From Corynebacterium vitaeruminis (GTDB lineage Bacteria; Actinomycetota; Actinomycetes; Mycobacteriales; Mycobacteriaceae), in NCBI RefSeq assembly GCF_001054325.1, contig NZ_JVVM01000006.1:1-64000 (forward strand): a stretch of 64,000 nucleotides of DNA, written 5' to 3'. Shown here piece by piece: positions 38,584 to 49,005 of this stretch; position 1 is the stretch's first letter, and every line of letters begins with the position of its first letter. Below the pieces are notes generated by a model that saw only the letters and a program-made list of their open reading frames with translations, did not search any database and was not told the DNA's origin. The translations under genes and the position numbers were made by a program.

Positions 38584-39771
38584 ATGCTTCGTTGGACTAC
38601 CGCGGGTGAATCTCACGGCAAAGCGCTTATTGCTCTTGTAGAAGGCGCGCCAGCCGGACTTCCCCTGACTACAGATGACGTATCTCGCCACCTCGCACGC
38701 CGCCGCCTCGGCTATGGTCGCGGGGCGCGAATGAAGTTTGAGGCTGATGAAGTCACGCTGCTGACTGGCATCCGACATGGTGAGACGCTGGGATCGCCGA
38801 TTGGCATTATGGTCGGCAATTCCGAATGGCCGAAGTGGACTGAGGTCATGAGCCCGGATCCGGTTGACCCAGCTGCTTTGGATACCGCCCGTGGGGCAAC
38901 ATTGACCCGCCCGCGTCCAGGACACGCCGACTTCAACGGCATGCTTAAGTACAACCACACCGATGCACGAAACATCCTGGAGCGGTCATCGGCTCGTGAG
39001 ACTGCGGCACGTGTTGCTGCTTCGGTTGTGGCTCGCTCAATTCTGCGCGAGACTCTCGGCGTGGAAGTTGTCAGCCACGTTGTTTCGATCGGTCGCTCCG
39101 AACCCTACGAGGGACCGCTGCCGACCTTCGCCGATCAGGACAAAATCGACGAATCGCCGGTACGTGCATTCTCCGTAGCAGCGGAGGAGTCGATGATTGA
39201 CGAAATCAAGGCCGCTAAGAAGCAGGGTGACACCCTTGGCGGCATTGTTGAGGTCGTAGTCCATGGTCTGCCGGTGGGGCTGGGGTCGCACATTTCCGGT
39301 GATGCCCGTCTGGATTCGCAGCTTGCAGGTGCCTTGATGGGCATTCAGTCCGTCAAGGGCGTGGAGATTGGTGACGGTTTTGAGGAAGCCCGTCGGCGTG
39401 GCACCGAGGCGCACGATGAAATGGTGCGTACCGACGACGGCGTAGACCGTGAAACCAACCGCGCCGGCGGCTTGGAAGGTGGCATGACTAATGCTCAGCC
39501 TCTCGTTGTCCGCGCTGCGATGAAGCCGATATCGACTGTGCCGCGCGCGCTGAAGACCGTCGACATGGCCAGCGGCGATGCCGCCACCGCAATCCACCAG
39601 CGCTCTGATGTCTGCGCAGTTCCGGCTGGCGGCGTTGTCGCCGAGGCCATGGTCGCGCTGGTGCTGGCGCGTGCGGTGATGGAGAAGTTCGGCGGCGATA
39701 GCCTGGAGGAAACCAAGCGCAACGTTGAGGGCTACTTGGAGCAGACCCGACGCCGCCTTAATTGGAATTAG
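38584..39771 (+). CDS. aroC: Chorismate synthase
   Basis: 395 residues from ATG 38584, giving [17 protein letters not shown], the canonical start. Further signatures are [49 protein letters not shown] and [13 protein letters not shown], which form the FMN- and EPSP-binding site. It converts EPSP to chorismate. Upstream in-frame codons from 38545 lack support. There is no clear ribosome binding site, and AT-rich sequence with TATGAT at 38574-38579 lies just before the start. It begins aroC-aroK-aroB-aroQ. Confidence 0.96.
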   Translation: MLRWTTAGESHGKALIALVEGAPAGLPLTTDDVSRHLARRRLGYGRGARMKFEADEVTLLTGIRHGETLGSPIGIMVGNSEWPKWTEVMSPDPVDPAALDTARGATLTRPRPGHADFNGMLKYNHTDARNILERSSARETAARVAASVVARSILRETLGVEVVSHVVSIGRSEPYEGPLPTFADQDKIDESPVRAFSVAAEESMIDEIKAAKKQGDTLGGIVEVVVHGLPVGLGSHISGDARLDSQLAGALMGIQSVKGVEIGDGFEEARRRGTEAHDEMVRTDDGVDRETNRAGGLEGGMTNAQPLVVRAAMKPISTVPRALKTVDMASGDAATAIHQRSDVCAVPAGGVVAEAMVALVLARAVMEKFGGDSLEETKRNVEGYLEQTRRRLNWN

Positions 39772-39811
39772 CGCCACATTTGCGCACACGAAGAAGGGTA
39801 AAACGAGGAGA

Positions 39812-40333
39812 ATGTCTGTTCCTACTATTGTCCTTGTCGGGCCTCCCGGGTCGGGAAAGTCCACCATCGGCCGTCGGCTGTCCCGTGCGTTGAACACCAG
39901 ACTCACCGATACCGATGAGATGATTGAACAACGCATGGGCAAAGCTTGCGGGGAAGTCTTTTCCGAGCTGGGCGAACCGGAATTCCGCCGTATCGAGGAA
40001 CAGGTCGTGGCGGAGGCTCTGACTCGCGACGGAATCGTCTCGCTTGGTGGAGGCGCTGTGATTTCACCAGCAAGCCGTGAGCTACTCAGAGACCATAACG
40101 TCGTCTACCTCGAGATCAGCATTGCCGAGGGCGTACGCCGTACCTCGGGCAACAATTCGCGCCCGGTTTTGCAGGCGGATGACCCAGAGGCTCATTACCG
40201 TGCAATCTACGACGCCCGCCGCGCTTTCTATGAAGACGCGGCCAGTTTCAAGGTGCGTTCCGACGAGCGTTCTCCGCAGCGGGTTGTAGCTGAGATTCTC
40301 AGCTACCTCGACGAAACCTACGATGACGCTTAA
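39812..40333 (+). CDS. aroK: Shikimate kinase
   Basis: 173 residues from ATG 39812, with GAGGAG directly upstream. The P-loop GPPGSGKST is followed by LTDTDEMIEQRMGKACGEVF (shikimate and Mg-binding Asp residues), FRRIEEQVV and the LGGGAVIS Walker B-like segment. The lid region NNSRPVLQ is present. It phosphorylates shikimate at O3. The longer upstream open frame overlaps aroC and was rejected as the start. It lies 40 bp after aroC. Confidence 0.95.
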   Translation: MSVPTIVLVGPPGSGKSTIGRRLSRALNTRLTDTDEMIEQRMGKACGEVFSELGEPEFRRIEEQVVAEALTRDGIVSLGGGAVISPASRELLRDHNVVYLEISIAEGVRRTSGNNSRPVLQADDPEAHYRAIYDARRAFYEDAASFKVRSDERSPQRVVAEILSYLDETYDDA

Positions 40334-40420
40334 CTGCCGACACTTAAGTCTCGGCAGCTAACGACAGCCACATAGCCAGTAACTTCATACATTTTCTACG
40401 CCAACGACTAGGGACTGACA

Positions 40421-41530
40421 ATGAACTCAACCCGCACCATCCGTGTTGAAGGCCCATCCCCGTACACCGTGACGATGGGCCACGGACTCACCGAGCAGAT
40501 TGCGGAGGCCGCTACCTTTGCCTCCCAGGTCGCAGTGATTCATCAGGGTAGCGTTCAAGAACTGAGCTTCGGCGTCATCAAGGCCCTGGAGGACAGCGGA
40601 GTCAATGCCTTCAGCATTCAGATTCCGGATGCTGAAGAGGGCAAGACGCTCGCGGTTGCTGAAACCGTTTGGGACACTTTTGGTGAGCGCGGTCTGGGGC
40701 GGCGTGACGTGGTTATCGCCATCGGTGGCGGTGCGGCTACAGACTTCGGCGGTTTCGTCGCCGCCGCCTGGATGCGTGGAGTGAAGGTTATTCAGGTTCC
40801 GACCACGCTACTCGGCATGGTCGACGCGGCTGTCGGCGGCAAGACCGGCATCAACACTGCAGCCGGCAAGAACCTGGTTGGTGCATTCCACGAGCCGGCC
40901 GCAGTGTACTGTGACCTGGACGTCTTGCGCACATTACCGGAGGCCGAACTCATTGCAGGCTCGGCCGAGATTATCAAGGCGGGATTCATTGCGGACACGA
41001 AGATTCTCGATCTTTACGAGGCCACCCCGCAAGCCTGCCTTGACGTCGATGGTGATCTGCCCGAGCTGGTCGAGCGCGCAATTGCTGTCAAGGCTCGCGT
41101 TGTTGCTGAGGACCTGAAGGAATCTGGTCTCCGCGAGATCTTGAACTACGGCCACACTTTCGGTCACGCCATCGAGCATTTTGAAAATTACCGCTGGCGC
41201 CACGGCCACGCCGTCGCTGTTGGCATGATTTTTGTCGCTGAGCTGGCCAAGCTCACCGGACATATCGATCAGGAACTCGTAGACCGCCACCGTTGCATCC
41301 TGGAGTCTATCGGTCTGCCAACGACCTACCAGGCAGGACGTTTTACCGAGCTTTACAACGCTATGACCAGGGATAAGAAGAACCGCGACGGAGCAATCCG
41401 TTTCGTGATTCTCGAAGGCCCTGGCAAGACCGCTCGTCTTGAAGGCCCAGAGCTTGGTGACCTCGAGCGTGCTTACGAGCTAGTTTGCAGCAACGGCCGA
41501 GCCGCATCTGAGGAGTCCGCCCGCTCATGA
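40421..41530 (+). CDS. aroB: 3-Dehydroquinate synthase
   Basis: 369 residues. The NAD-binding segment [16 protein letters not shown] is followed by [35 protein letters not shown], and the zinc ligands fall in [22 protein letters not shown] and HGHAVAVG. It cyclises DAHP to 3-dehydroquinate. The gene overlaps aroQ by 4 bp (ATGA), pointing to translational coupling. Confidence 0.96.
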   Translation: MNSTRTIRVEGPSPYTVTMGHGLTEQIAEAATFASQVAVIHQGSVQELSFGVIKALEDSGVNAFSIQIPDAEEGKTLAVAETVWDTFGERGLGRRDVVIAIGGGAATDFGGFVAAAWMRGVKVIQVPTTLLGMVDAAVGGKTGINTAAGKNLVGAFHEPAAVYCDLDVLRTLPEAELIAGSAEIIKAGFIADTKILDLYEATPQACLDVDGDLPELVERAIAVKARVVAEDLKESGLREILNYGHTFGHAIEHFENYRWRHGHAVAVGMIFVAELAKLTGHIDQELVDRHRCILESIGLPTTYQAGRFTELYNAMTRDKKNRDGAIRFVILEGPGKTARLEGPELGDLERAYELVCSNGRAASEESARS

Positions 41531-42003
41531 CATCTCTTCGCGCAGCAACTGATGCCACAGCGGCGATTCCGACGGTACTTGTTCTAAACGGCCCGAACCT
41601 CGATCGTCTGGGCAAACGCCAGCCAGAGATTTACGGTGCCACCACCTTGGCCGACGTCGAAGCTGAGCTTCGTACCTTAGCCAAGGAGCTCGGCGTCGTG
41701 GTGGATTGCCGTCAGTCCAACTATGAAGGTCAACTAATCGAGTGGGTTCACGAAGCTGCTGACTACGGATGGCCAATCATTATCAACCCAGGTGGCTTGA
41801 CACATACTTCCGTCGCCCTGCGTGACGCGCTTGCCGAAGTTGCCGACGGTGCGGGCTTCCACGAGGTCCATATTTCGAACATTCACGCTCGGGAAGAGTT
41901 CCGGCACCACTCGTATCTCTCGGCACTTGCCGCTGGCGTTATCGTCGGATGTGGAACTGATGGCTATTCCATGGCACTGAGAAGGGTGAGTACGAAACTA
42001 TGA
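41527..42003 (+). CDS. aroQ: Type II 3-dehydroquinate dehydratase
   Basis: 158 residues. Type II signatures are [19 protein letters not shown] (with the catalytic flexible loop Tyr/Arg), [35 protein letters not shown] and [17 protein letters not shown]. It dehydrates 3-dehydroquinate to 3-dehydroshikimate as a dodecamer. It overlaps both neighbours by 4 bp, aroB before and pepQ after. Confidence 0.96.
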   Translation: MTSLRAATDATAAIPTVLVLNGPNLDRLGKRQPEIYGATTLADVEAELRTLAKELGVVVDCRQSNYEGQLIEWVHEAADYGWPIIINPGGLTHTSVALRDALAEVADGAGFHEVHISNIHAREEFRHHSYLSALAAGVIVGCGTDGYSMALRRVSTKL

Positions 42004-43172
42004 CAGATAACTCCACGAATTACGCCGCCCGCCGAGCCGCTCTCGTCAACGCACTGTCCAACAACGACTGTGACGGTTTCCTTACAGTCGACCCAACCCA
42101 TGTTGGTTGGCTTACTGGTTTCCACGGCTCGAATGCTGGCTTGATTGTGGCGGCCAGTGGGGAAACGCTGCTTTCCACCGATGGGCGGTACACAGTACAG
42201 GCTGGCAAGCAGGCACCGGACGTGGAGTTGCTCACCGCCCGCAACACAGGTGTGGCGCTCGTCGGTCAAGCTCGAAAGTTGGGCATCTCGCGTCTTGGTG
42301 TTGAATCTGAGTTCCTCACCATGGCCGCTTACCAGGAGCTCGACGATACCCGGCCACAGGCTCTCGAGCTGGTGTCGACTACGGGAATCGTCTCTAAGCT
42401 GCGCGAAATCAAGTCCGATGCTGAGCTCGTCGCTTTGCGTCATGTCGCCGACATCGCAGTCCGCGCATTCGAGGATTTGCTTCACGACGGCATCGTGGTC
42501 GCCGGCCGCACGGAGCGTGAAGTCGCCGCCGAGCTGGAGTACCGCATGCGTTTGCAGGGCGCCGATCGGCCTAGCTTCGACACGATTGTCGCAAGTGGCC
42601 CGAATTCGGCCAAGCCACACCACGGCGCGGAAGATCGCGTGATTGAGGCCGGTGACCTGGTCACAATCGACTTTGGAGCCTTTTCCGGGGGCTACAACTC
42701 CGATATGACGCGTACTCTCTTCGCTGGTGAAGCAGGGTCGTCGTCAAGCGAAAACGTTGCCAACAGTGTGGCGTCGGATTTGGCCGGTGCGATCGTTTCC
42801 GGCGTGGAGTTCGCGGAAGAGAAGTCCCGAGAAATTTACAATGTCGTGCTGAACGCACAGCTGGCTGGAGTGAAAGCTGCAGTGCCGGGGGCGGACGTCG
42901 TCGATGTCGACGCAGCTTGCCGCGATATTATTGAAAAAGCTGGTTACGGAGATTACTTCGTCCATTCCACTGGCCACGGTATCGGCATTGAAGTGCACGA
43001 GGCGCCATTTGCCGCTCGCACTGGTAAGGGGAAGTTGGCTGCTGGTATGACGTTGACCATCGAGCCGGGAATTTATGTGCCGGAGTTCGGTGGTGTGCGT
43101 ATCGAGGATACGTTGATTATCACCGACAACGAGCCCGAAATCATTACGCAGCTGCCGAAACCGCGGGCCTAA
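42000..43172 (+). CDS. pepQ: M24B Xaa-Pro aminopeptidase/dipeptidase
   Basis: 390 residues. The N-terminal creatinase-like domain (residues 1-135) includes [23 protein letters not shown]. The C-terminal pita-bread metallopeptidase carries the five metal ligands: [18 protein letters not shown] (two Asp), [13 protein letters not shown] (His), [20 protein letters not shown] (two Glu). It removes residues ahead of proline in peptides. The aroQ-pepQ-efp order is conserved in actinobacteria. Whether it is an aminopeptidase P or a prolidase cannot be fixed from motifs. Confidence 0.92.
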   Translation: MTDNSTNYAARRAALVNALSNNDCDGFLTVDPTHVGWLTGFHGSNAGLIVAASGETLLSTDGRYTVQAGKQAPDVELLTARNTGVALVGQARKLGISRLGVESEFLTMAAYQELDDTRPQALELVSTTGIVSKLREIKSDAELVALRHVADIAVRAFEDLLHDGIVVAGRTEREVAAELEYRMRLQGADRPSFDTIVASGPNSAKPHHGAEDRVIEAGDLVTIDFGAFSGGYNSDMTRTLFAGEAGSSSSENVANSVASDLAGAIVSGVEFAEEKSREIYNVVLNAQLAGVKAAVPGADVVDVDAACRDIIEKAGYGDYFVHSTGHGIGIEVHEAPFAARTGKGKLAAGMTLTIEPGIYVPEFGGVRIEDTLIITDNEPEIITQLPKPRA

Positions 43173-43259
43173 CATCACGGCGTTTTATTTTTCTCTCGAT
43201 GAGATACGGAGTATCGTGGTTTCGTCAGAGAGCTTTTTAACAATTTCAGGAGAGTTTAG

Positions 43260-43823
43260 TTGGCTACCACCGCAGATTTTAAGAACGGTCTAGTTATCAA
43301 GCACGACAACAAGCTTCAGCAGATCGTGGAGTTCCAGCACGTTAAGCCAGGTAAGGGTCCGGCATTCGTCCGTACCAAGCTAAAGGACGTGCTGACCGGC
43401 AAGGTTGTTGACAAAACTTTCAACGCTGGTGTCAAGATCGAGACTGCAACCGTCGACCGTCGCGACATGACGTACCTGTACCACGACGGTGAAGGCTATG
43501 TCTTCATGGACGACAAGACCTACGACCAGATTTCCATCCTGGACGCTCAGATGCCGGAGGGCGCTAAGTTCCTGCTTCCAGAAACCACCTGCCAGGTGTC
43601 CTTCCATGAAGGCAATGTTCTTTTCGCTGAGATGCCTGTTTCGGTTGAGCTGAAGGTTGAGCAGACCGACCCGGGTCTGCAGGGCGACCGCTCCACAGGT
43701 GGCACCAAGCCGGCAACCCTGGAGACGGGCGCTGAGATTCAGGTGCCGCTTTTCATCGAGACTGGTGACATTCTGAAGGTCGACACCCGCGACGGTTCCT
43801 ACCTGTCCCGCGTCAACCACTAA
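43260..43823 (+). CDS. efp: Elongation factor P, PGKGP type
   Basis: 187 residues with a TTG start after CAGGAGAG. The three beta-barrel domains are complete, and the C-terminal signature ([39 protein letters not shown]) is present. The loop that reaches the peptidyl-transferase centre reads PGKGP with Lys32 between prolines; in actinobacteria this type is known to work without lysine modification. No EpmA/B, EarP or YmfI modification genes are seen in the window. EF-P relieves ribosome stalling at polyproline stretches. Confidence 0.96.
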   Translation: MATTADFKNGLVIKHDNKLQQIVEFQHVKPGKGPAFVRTKLKDVLTGKVVDKTFNAGVKIETATVDRRDMTYLYHDGEGYVFMDDKTYDQISILDAQMPEGAKFLLPETTCQVSFHEGNVLFAEMPVSVELKVEQTDPGLQGDRSTGGTKPATLETGAEIQVPLFIETGDILKVDTRDGSYLSRVNH

Positions 43824-43871
43824 TTCTTTCGTCAAGCCCAATTCTTTGTTGAGAGCGATACACACACATCC

Positions 43872-44576
43872 ATGACTGATAAGGATCACAAGTCCGTCGA
43901 GACCTCGGATGCGCAGGAGTCCGCAACACTTCGCGAGCCTAACTACAAGCGCCATGGCGCTCGCTACCGTGCACGTCGTCGTGCTGTAGATCTGCTTTTT
44001 GAGGCCGAGCAGAGGGGCGTCGACGTCGTCAAGCTTCTTGAAGAACGACTGGAAATGGTCCGTAACCCAGATCTGGATGTGAATCCGATTGCGGAATACA
44101 CCGAGCAGATTGTTCGCGGTGTAGCTGCGGAAATCATTGGTATCGACTCGACGATTGCCTCGTACCTGACGGAGGAGTGGCCACTGCGTCGTCTGCCAGC
44201 GGTCGACCGTGCCATTCTGCGCCTTTCCACCTGGGAGCTGTTCTACAACTCTGACGTGCCTCCGCGCGTGGCTGTGGTTGAAGGCGTTGAGTTGGCATCG
44301 GAGTACTCCACGGATGTGGCGGCTCCGTACATCAACGCAGTGCTAGATGCTGAAGCCAAGATTGCCGACCAGGCTCGTTTGGCGGCAGCTGCCGTGAGCA
44401 CGTCGGTGGGCGAGTCTCAGTTTGACGAAGCCATCCAGGCACAGGCTGCGGCAAACGAGGAGGCCGACAAGAACTTGGTCGATTCTGATGCGACGGCCAA
44501 GATTACTGGGCTGGACATGAGTGACATCGCCAAGCTGGTGGCAGAGGACGTCGCCAAGAGCGAGAATCAGTCCTAG
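43872..44576 (+). CDS. nusB: Transcription antitermination factor NusB, with long acidic tail
   Basis: 234 residues. The NusB helical core is recognised in [54 protein letters not shown] and [27 protein letters not shown] (residues about 28-165). About 65 further residues form an Ala/Glu/Asp-rich tail, so the protein is much longer than the 140-residue E. coli form; extended tails occur in corynebacterial NusB. NusB with NusE (S10) acts on rRNA antitermination. A strong terminator follows, separating it from the pyr operon. Confidence 0.93.
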   Translation: MTDKDHKSVETSDAQESATLREPNYKRHGARYRARRRAVDLLFEAEQRGVDVVKLLEERLEMVRNPDLDVNPIAEYTEQIVRGVAAEIIGIDSTIASYLTEEWPLRRLPAVDRAILRLSTWELFYNSDVPPRVAVVEGVELASEYSTDVAAPYINAVLDAEAKIADQARLAAAAVSTSVGESQFDEAIQAQAAANEEADKNLVDSDATAKITGLDMSDIAKLVAEDVAKSENQS

Positions 44577-44638
44577 CCAGCCAACTTTAGCGCTTAGACA
44601 AGACCCACGCGATTCCAGCCGGGTCCTATCGAATTCAG

Positions 44639-44676
44639 AAACTCCAAGTCCCTTTTTGGGGGCTTGGAGTTTTGTT
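44639..44676 (+). terminator. Terminator after nusB
   Basis: AAACTCCAAG (44639-44648) pairs with CTTGGAGTTT (44663-44672), with a CCC/GGG extension inside the loop and a T-rich 3' side. It should end the aro/efp/nusB transcript ahead of pyrR. Confidence 0.85.
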
Positions 44677-44787
44677 GCATTTAGAGGCAACGACCGGGCG
44701 AGTGCTATTCTGGTCTGCGGAAGTTTGCACCGCGACTGCGCTGGCAGTTCGTACAAACTGATAATCAAATATCCCCAATCAAGACAT

Positions 44788-44824
44788 CCTTTAACGGACC
44801 GCACTGAGAGGCGGGGAAGGAGGT
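44788..44824 (+). promoter_or_regulatory. PyrR-binding RNA hairpin overlapping the pyrR Shine-Dalgarno
   Basis: The upper stem CCGC/GCGG (44799-44802, 44811-44814) presents loop ACTGAGAG. Reading CTGAGAGG at 44804-44811, it matches the C-N-G-N-G-A-G-G core of known PyrR-binding loops. The lower stem CCTT/AAGG (44788-44791, 44817-44820) uses the first half of the AAGGAGGT ribosome binding site, with an internal bulge between the stems. PyrR bound to UMP would hide the ribosome binding site, the translational mode described for Mycobacterium smegmatis. Confidence 0.7.
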
Positions 44825-44828
44825 CACG

Positions 44829-45398
44829 ATGAGCGAAGGAACGCCGCAAACCACTGAGCTGCTTAACGCAGACGAAGTTGCACGTACCGTCGCGCGCATC
44901 GCGCACCAAATTATTGAGAAAACTGCGCTGGATAGCCCAAATGCTGGACGCGTAGTTCTACTCGGCATTCCATCTGGTGGCGTACCGCTGGCAGAGAAGT
45001 TAGCCGATTTGATTGAACAATTCTCCGGCATTCGTCCTGAAACTGGATCGCTGGATATCACCCTGTACAGGGATGACTTGCGCAAGGGCCCGCACCGCGC
45101 TTTGCAGCCCACGAACATTCCAAACTCCGGCATTGATGGCACCACCGTTGTCCTCGTTGACGATGTCCTTTTCTCGGGCCGCACGATTCGTGCCGCACTC
45201 GACGCTATTGCCGACATCGGTCGCCCCCGGGTAATCCAGCTTGCTGTGCTGGTTGATCGTGGCCACCGTCAGCTACCAATTCGCGCCGACTACGTCGGTA
45301 AGAATCTGCCAACTTCCCGCGACGAAGACGTCGATGTGCTGGTAGAGGCACTTGACGGCCGTGACGCGGTCATTCTCACTCGGGCGGAGGAACAGTGA
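44829..45398 (+). CDS. pyrR: Pyrimidine operon regulator PyrR / uracil phosphoribosyltransferase
   Basis: 189 residues with ATG after a full AAGGAGGT ribosome binding site. Its PRTase fold has [17 protein letters not shown], the PRPP-binding [19 protein letters not shown], and the conserved C-terminal [20 protein letters not shown]. PyrR senses UMP/UTP and binds its own leader RNA; many members also have weak uracil PRTase activity. It is the first gene of the pyr operon, its stop overlaps the pyrB GTG start by 4 bp, and a matching RNA hairpin lies directly ahead of it. Confidence 0.95.
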   Translation: MSEGTPQTTELLNADEVARTVARIAHQIIEKTALDSPNAGRVVLLGIPSGGVPLAEKLADLIEQFSGIRPETGSLDITLYRDDLRKGPHRALQPTNIPNSGIDGTTVVLVDDVLFSGRTIRAALDAIADIGRPRVIQLAVLVDRGHRQLPIRADYVGKNLPTSRDEDVDVLVEALDGRDAVILTRAEEQ

Positions 45399-46348
45399 AA
45401 CACCTGATTAGCATCGCGGATTTGACCAAAGATGAGATTGTCGGCCTGATGGATGAGGCCGATCGTTTCAAGGAGGTCATCCGCGGTCGGGAAATTAAGA
45501 AGCTGCCGACATTGCGCGGCCGCACCATCTATAACCTCTTTTATGAAAACTCCACTCGTACCCGCTCGTCTTTTGAGACCGCTGGTAAATGGATGAGCGC
45601 CGATGTCATCAATATCTCGGCTTCCTCTTCCTCTGTGAAGAAGGGCGAGAGCCTGAAGGATACCGCGCTGACTTTGGATGCTATCGGCGGCGATGCCATC
45701 GTCGTTAGGCATCCATCGTCGGGAGCGGCACAGCTGATCGCCAAATGGACTGAAGAGTTTGGCAACGGCCCATCGATCATCAACGCGGGTGACGGCAAGC
45801 ACCAGCATCCGACGCAGGCACTGTTAGATGCAGTGACTCTGCGTCAGCGCCTCGGTGGAATTGAAGGCCGCAAGGTCGTCATTGTTGGCGATATTTTGCA
45901 CTCCCGCGTGGCTCGCTCCAACGCCGATCTGCTGAGCAAACTAGGTGCAGAGGTTGTCTTTGTCGCCCCGCCAACACTGCTGCCGTTCGGCATCGAGACC
46001 TGGCCGGTGCGCGTCGCCTACCGCATGGAAGACGAAATTCGCGATGCCGATGCAGTGATGATGCTCCGCGTTCAGCAGGAGCGCATGAATGGCGGCTTCT
46101 TCCCATCGCATCGTGAATACGCCACTCGCTACGGTCTGTCGAAGGCACGCGAGAAGATGCTTCGCGACGACTGCATCGTGATGCACCCAGGTCCGATGCT
46201 TCGTGGCATGGAAATTAATGACGCCGTCGCGGATCTGCCACGAACCGCTGTGTTGCAGCAGGTTGCCAACGGTGTCCACGTCCGCATGGCAGTTCTTTTC
46301 ACACTGCTGACCTCAGGTGTTTCCGCCAACTTGGAAGGGCAGGCATAA
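45395..46348 (+). CDS. pyrB: Aspartate carbamoyltransferase catalytic subunit
   Basis: 317 residues with a GTG start. Carbamoyl phosphate binding shows as [11 protein letters not shown], followed by [27 protein letters not shown] and [16 protein letters not shown]; aspartate binding falls in the C-terminal domain ([21 protein letters not shown]). It makes N-carbamoyl-aspartate in the first committed UMP step. No regulatory pyrI gene follows, as is usual for Gram-positives. The stop TAA is directly followed by the pyrC ATG. Confidence 0.96.
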   Translation: MKHLISIADLTKDEIVGLMDEADRFKEVIRGREIKKLPTLRGRTIYNLFYENSTRTRSSFETAGKWMSADVINISASSSSVKKGESLKDTALTLDAIGGDAIVVRHPSSGAAQLIAKWTEEFGNGPSIINAGDGKHQHPTQALLDAVTLRQRLGGIEGRKVVIVGDILHSRVARSNADLLSKLGAEVVFVAPPTLLPFGIETWPVRVAYRMEDEIRDADAVMMLRVQQERMNGGFFPSHREYATRYGLSKAREKMLRDDCIVMHPGPMLRGMEINDAVADLPRTAVLQQVANGVHVRMAVLFTLLTSGVSANLEGQA

Positions 46349-47710
46349 ATGTCGAATCGCAATGAGTATGACGAAGCCTCGTACCCCGAGGTAGGACCAC
46401 TGGCAGCGTCCGCCCGCGGACAGCTCCTGCTCAAGGGTGTGCGCCCCTACGGTGAGGGCGAAGATGTCGACGTTTTAATCAAGGACGGCATCATCGCCGA
46501 GATTGGTGCTGGTCTTGAAGCCAAGGATGACGTTGAGGTCGTCGAGTTCGACTCCCTCGTTCTTCTGCCAGGTCTGGTTGACATCCATGTGCACCTGCGC
46601 GAGCCGGGCCGTGAAGATACGGAAACCCTGGCCACTGGTTCCGCTGCCGCAGCACGCGGTGGTTTCACTGCAGTGTTCACTATGGCCAATACCGCTCCGG
46701 TAACCGACGACCCTTCGATTGCTGAGTCAGTATGGCTCAAGGGCCAGGCGCTCAACCTCTGCGACATCCACCCGGTCGGCTCTATTACTAAGGGCCTGAA
46801 GGGCGAGACGCTGACCGAGTTCGGCATGATGGCAGACTCGCAGGCGAAAGTGCGCATGTTCTCCGACGACGGTAAGTGCGTCGACAATCCACTGATTATG
46901 CGCCGCGCGATTGAATACGCCCGCGGCGAGGACGTACTCTTGGCGCAGCACTGCGAAGACCCACGTCTGACTGCTGATGCTGCTGCGCACGAAGGTCCGA
47001 CTGCTGCACGTCTGGGCCTGACCGGATGGCCGCGGGTAGCTGAGGAATCCATTGTTGCTCGCGACGCCATCATGGCCCGCGACTACGGCGGACGCATGCA
47101 CATTTGCCACGCATCCACCGAAGGCACTGTTGAGCTGGTCAAGTGGGCAAAGGAGCATGACATTCCGCTGACTGCGGAGGTCACCCCGCATCACCTGATT
47201 CTCACCGATGAGAAGCTGGAGACCTACGACGGTGTCTACCGCGTCAATCCGCCACTGCGCGAGCACCGCGACACCTTGGCCCTGCGCCAGGCTCTTATCG
47301 ACGGGACTATCGACTGCGTCGCTACTGACCACGCTCCGCACGGCTCTGAAGAGAAGTGCTGTGAATTTGAGCACGCTAAGCCGGGCATGCTTGGTCTTGA
47401 GACCTCGATGCCGATTATCGCCGAAGAGTTCGTTTTGAAGGGCGATTGTGATTGGCGCTGGCTGGCCAAGGTCATGAGTGAGCGCCCGGCTCAAATCGTG
47501 AAACTGCCGGGTCACGGCCGACCGATTGCGGTCGGTGAGCCGGCCAACCTGACCGTCGTTGACCCGGGTAAGAAGTGGACAGTCCGCGGCGAAGATCTGG
47601 CTTCGAAGTCCGAAAACACTCCTTATGAGGAAATGGAGATGGCCGTGTCCGTGGCAGCTACCGTGCTGCGCGGTAAGGTGACCGCTCTCAACGGAGAGGT
47701 CGCTGGATAA
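46349..47710 (+). CDS. pyrC: Dihydroorotase
   Basis: 453 residues of a class I (long) dihydroorotase. The metal-binding [10 protein letters not shown] lies near residue 75. [53 protein letters not shown] and the catalytic Asp in [14 protein letters not shown] follow. It closes carbamoyl-aspartate to dihydroorotate. It starts immediately after pyrB and lies upstream of carA. The first 25 residues are an extension with no conserved motif. Confidence 0.95.
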   Translation: MSNRNEYDEASYPEVGPLAASARGQLLLKGVRPYGEGEDVDVLIKDGIIAEIGAGLEAKDDVEVVEFDSLVLLPGLVDIHVHLREPGREDTETLATGSAAAARGGFTAVFTMANTAPVTDDPSIAESVWLKGQALNLCDIHPVGSITKGLKGETLTEFGMMADSQAKVRMFSDDGKCVDNPLIMRRAIEYARGEDVLLAQHCEDPRLTADAAAHEGPTAARLGLTGWPRVAEESIVARDAIMARDYGGRMHICHASTEGTVELVKWAKEHDIPLTAEVTPHHLILTDEKLETYDGVYRVNPPLREHRDTLALRQALIDGTIDCVATDHAPHGSEEKCCEFEHAKPGMLGLETSMPIIAEEFVLKGDCDWRWLAKVMSERPAQIVKLPGHGRPIAVGEPANLTVVDPGKKWTVRGEDLASKSENTPYEEMEMAVSVAATVLRGKVTALNGEVAG

Positions 47711-47796
47711 TATTCATGTCAACGCATAACAATTCACATGCGTCCCGTATGATTAATGTAAATTCCTCGCACGCTACCCAACTGAAAGGCAATAAC

Positions 47797-48981
47797 GTGA
47801 GCAACGAGTCGCAGGCCGCGGCCGCTACAGCGGCAGTCCTGGTATTGGCAGATGGACGAGTGTTCCGCGGACGCGGTTTTGGCGCCACCGGTACGACTCT
47901 GGGTGAAGCTGTTTTTACCACCGCTATGACGGGCTACCAGGAAACCCTGACTGACCCGTCCTACCACCGCCAGCTGGTTGTGGCCACTGCACCACAGATC
48001 GGTAACACCGGTTGGAATGACGAGGACTACGAGTCCCGTGGAAACAAGATTTGGGCAGCAGGCTTTATTATCCGCGACCTATCGCGCATCCCCTCTAACT
48101 GGCGCTCGGAGCGCAGCTTGGAAGATGAGCTGAAGGCACAGGGCATCATCGGTATTCGCCAGATTGATACTCGTGCGCTGGTTCGTCATCTGCGCGACAA
48201 TGGCTCGATTGCCGCTGGCATTTTTTCCGGTGAGGACGCACAACAGTCCGTCGATAAGCTGCTGGAGATCGTACGCGCACAGCCTGCGATGAAGGGCGCG
48301 GACCTGGCTCGCGAGGTCAGCACCGATGAGGCCTACGTTGTGGAGGCGCAGGGGGAGAAGAAGGCCCGCGTTGTCGCTTACGACCTGGGCATTAAGTCCA
48401 ACACCCCGCGTGAGCTGGCTAAGCGTGGCCTCGAAGTCGTAGTGGTTCCGGCTAACACGCCGTACGAGGACATTAAGAAGGAATACCAGCCCGAGGGTGT
48501 CTTCATGTCCAACGGCCCAGGTGACCCGGCAACTGCTGATGAGATGGTTGCGGTCGCCAAGGCTGCGCTCGATGACGGCATGCCGCTGTTCGGCATCTGC
48601 TTCGGTAACCAGATTCTTGGCCGGGCTTTTGGCATGGACACCTACAAGCTGGTCTTCGGTCACCGCGGAGTCAACGTCCCGGTGAAGGACCACCGCACCG
48701 GCCGCATTTTCATCACTGCTCAGAACCACGGCTTCGCACTCGAAGGCAAGGTCGGGGAGAGCTTCGATACGCCGTGGGGTGAGGCTGAGGTTACGCACAC
48801 TTGCCTTAACGACGATGTCGTAGAGGGCGTTGCCCTGAAGAACGGCATGGCCTTCTCTGTGCAGTACCACCCGGAGTCCGCAGCCGGCCCGCACGATGCG
48901 CACTCCCTCTTCGATGACTTCTTGGAGCTAATCCAGAACGTCGATTTCAACAAGTCCGCAACCGAGAACTCGAACAAGTAG
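47797..48981 (+). CDS. carA: Carbamoyl-phosphate synthase small (glutaminase) subunit
   Basis: 394 residues from GTG 47797, chosen for its GAAAGG ribosome binding site seven bases upstream and a normal family length; an upstream ATG at 47716 would add 27 residues but has no ribosome binding site. The N-terminal domain starts LADGRVFRGRGFGATGTTLGEAVFTTAMTGYQE. The C-terminal class I amidotransferase has GVFMSNGPGDPA, FGICFGNQILGRAFG (nucleophilic Cys) and FSVQYHPESAAGPHDA. It feeds ammonia to CarB. Confidence 0.95.
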   Translation: MSNESQAAAATAAVLVLADGRVFRGRGFGATGTTLGEAVFTTAMTGYQETLTDPSYHRQLVVATAPQIGNTGWNDEDYESRGNKIWAAGFIIRDLSRIPSNWRSERSLEDELKAQGIIGIRQIDTRALVRHLRDNGSIAAGIFSGEDAQQSVDKLLEIVRAQPAMKGADLAREVSTDEAYVVEAQGEKKARVVAYDLGIKSNTPRELAKRGLEVVVVPANTPYEDIKKEYQPEGVFMSNGPGDPATADEMVAVAKAALDDGMPLFGICFGNQILGRAFGMDTYKLVFGHRGVNVPVKDHRTGRIFITAQNHGFALEGKVGESFDTPWGEAEVTHTCLNDDVVEGVALKNGMAFSVQYHPESAAGPHDAHSLFDDFLELIQNVDFNKSATENSNK

Positions 48982-49005
48982 GAAAGGGCTAAGGGACCTA
49001 ACACC

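Noticed and set aside
47716..47796. ATG at 47716 as the carA start
   Set aside because: It has no ribosome binding site and would add 27 residues; GTG 47797 has GAAAGG at good spacing and gives the normal family length.
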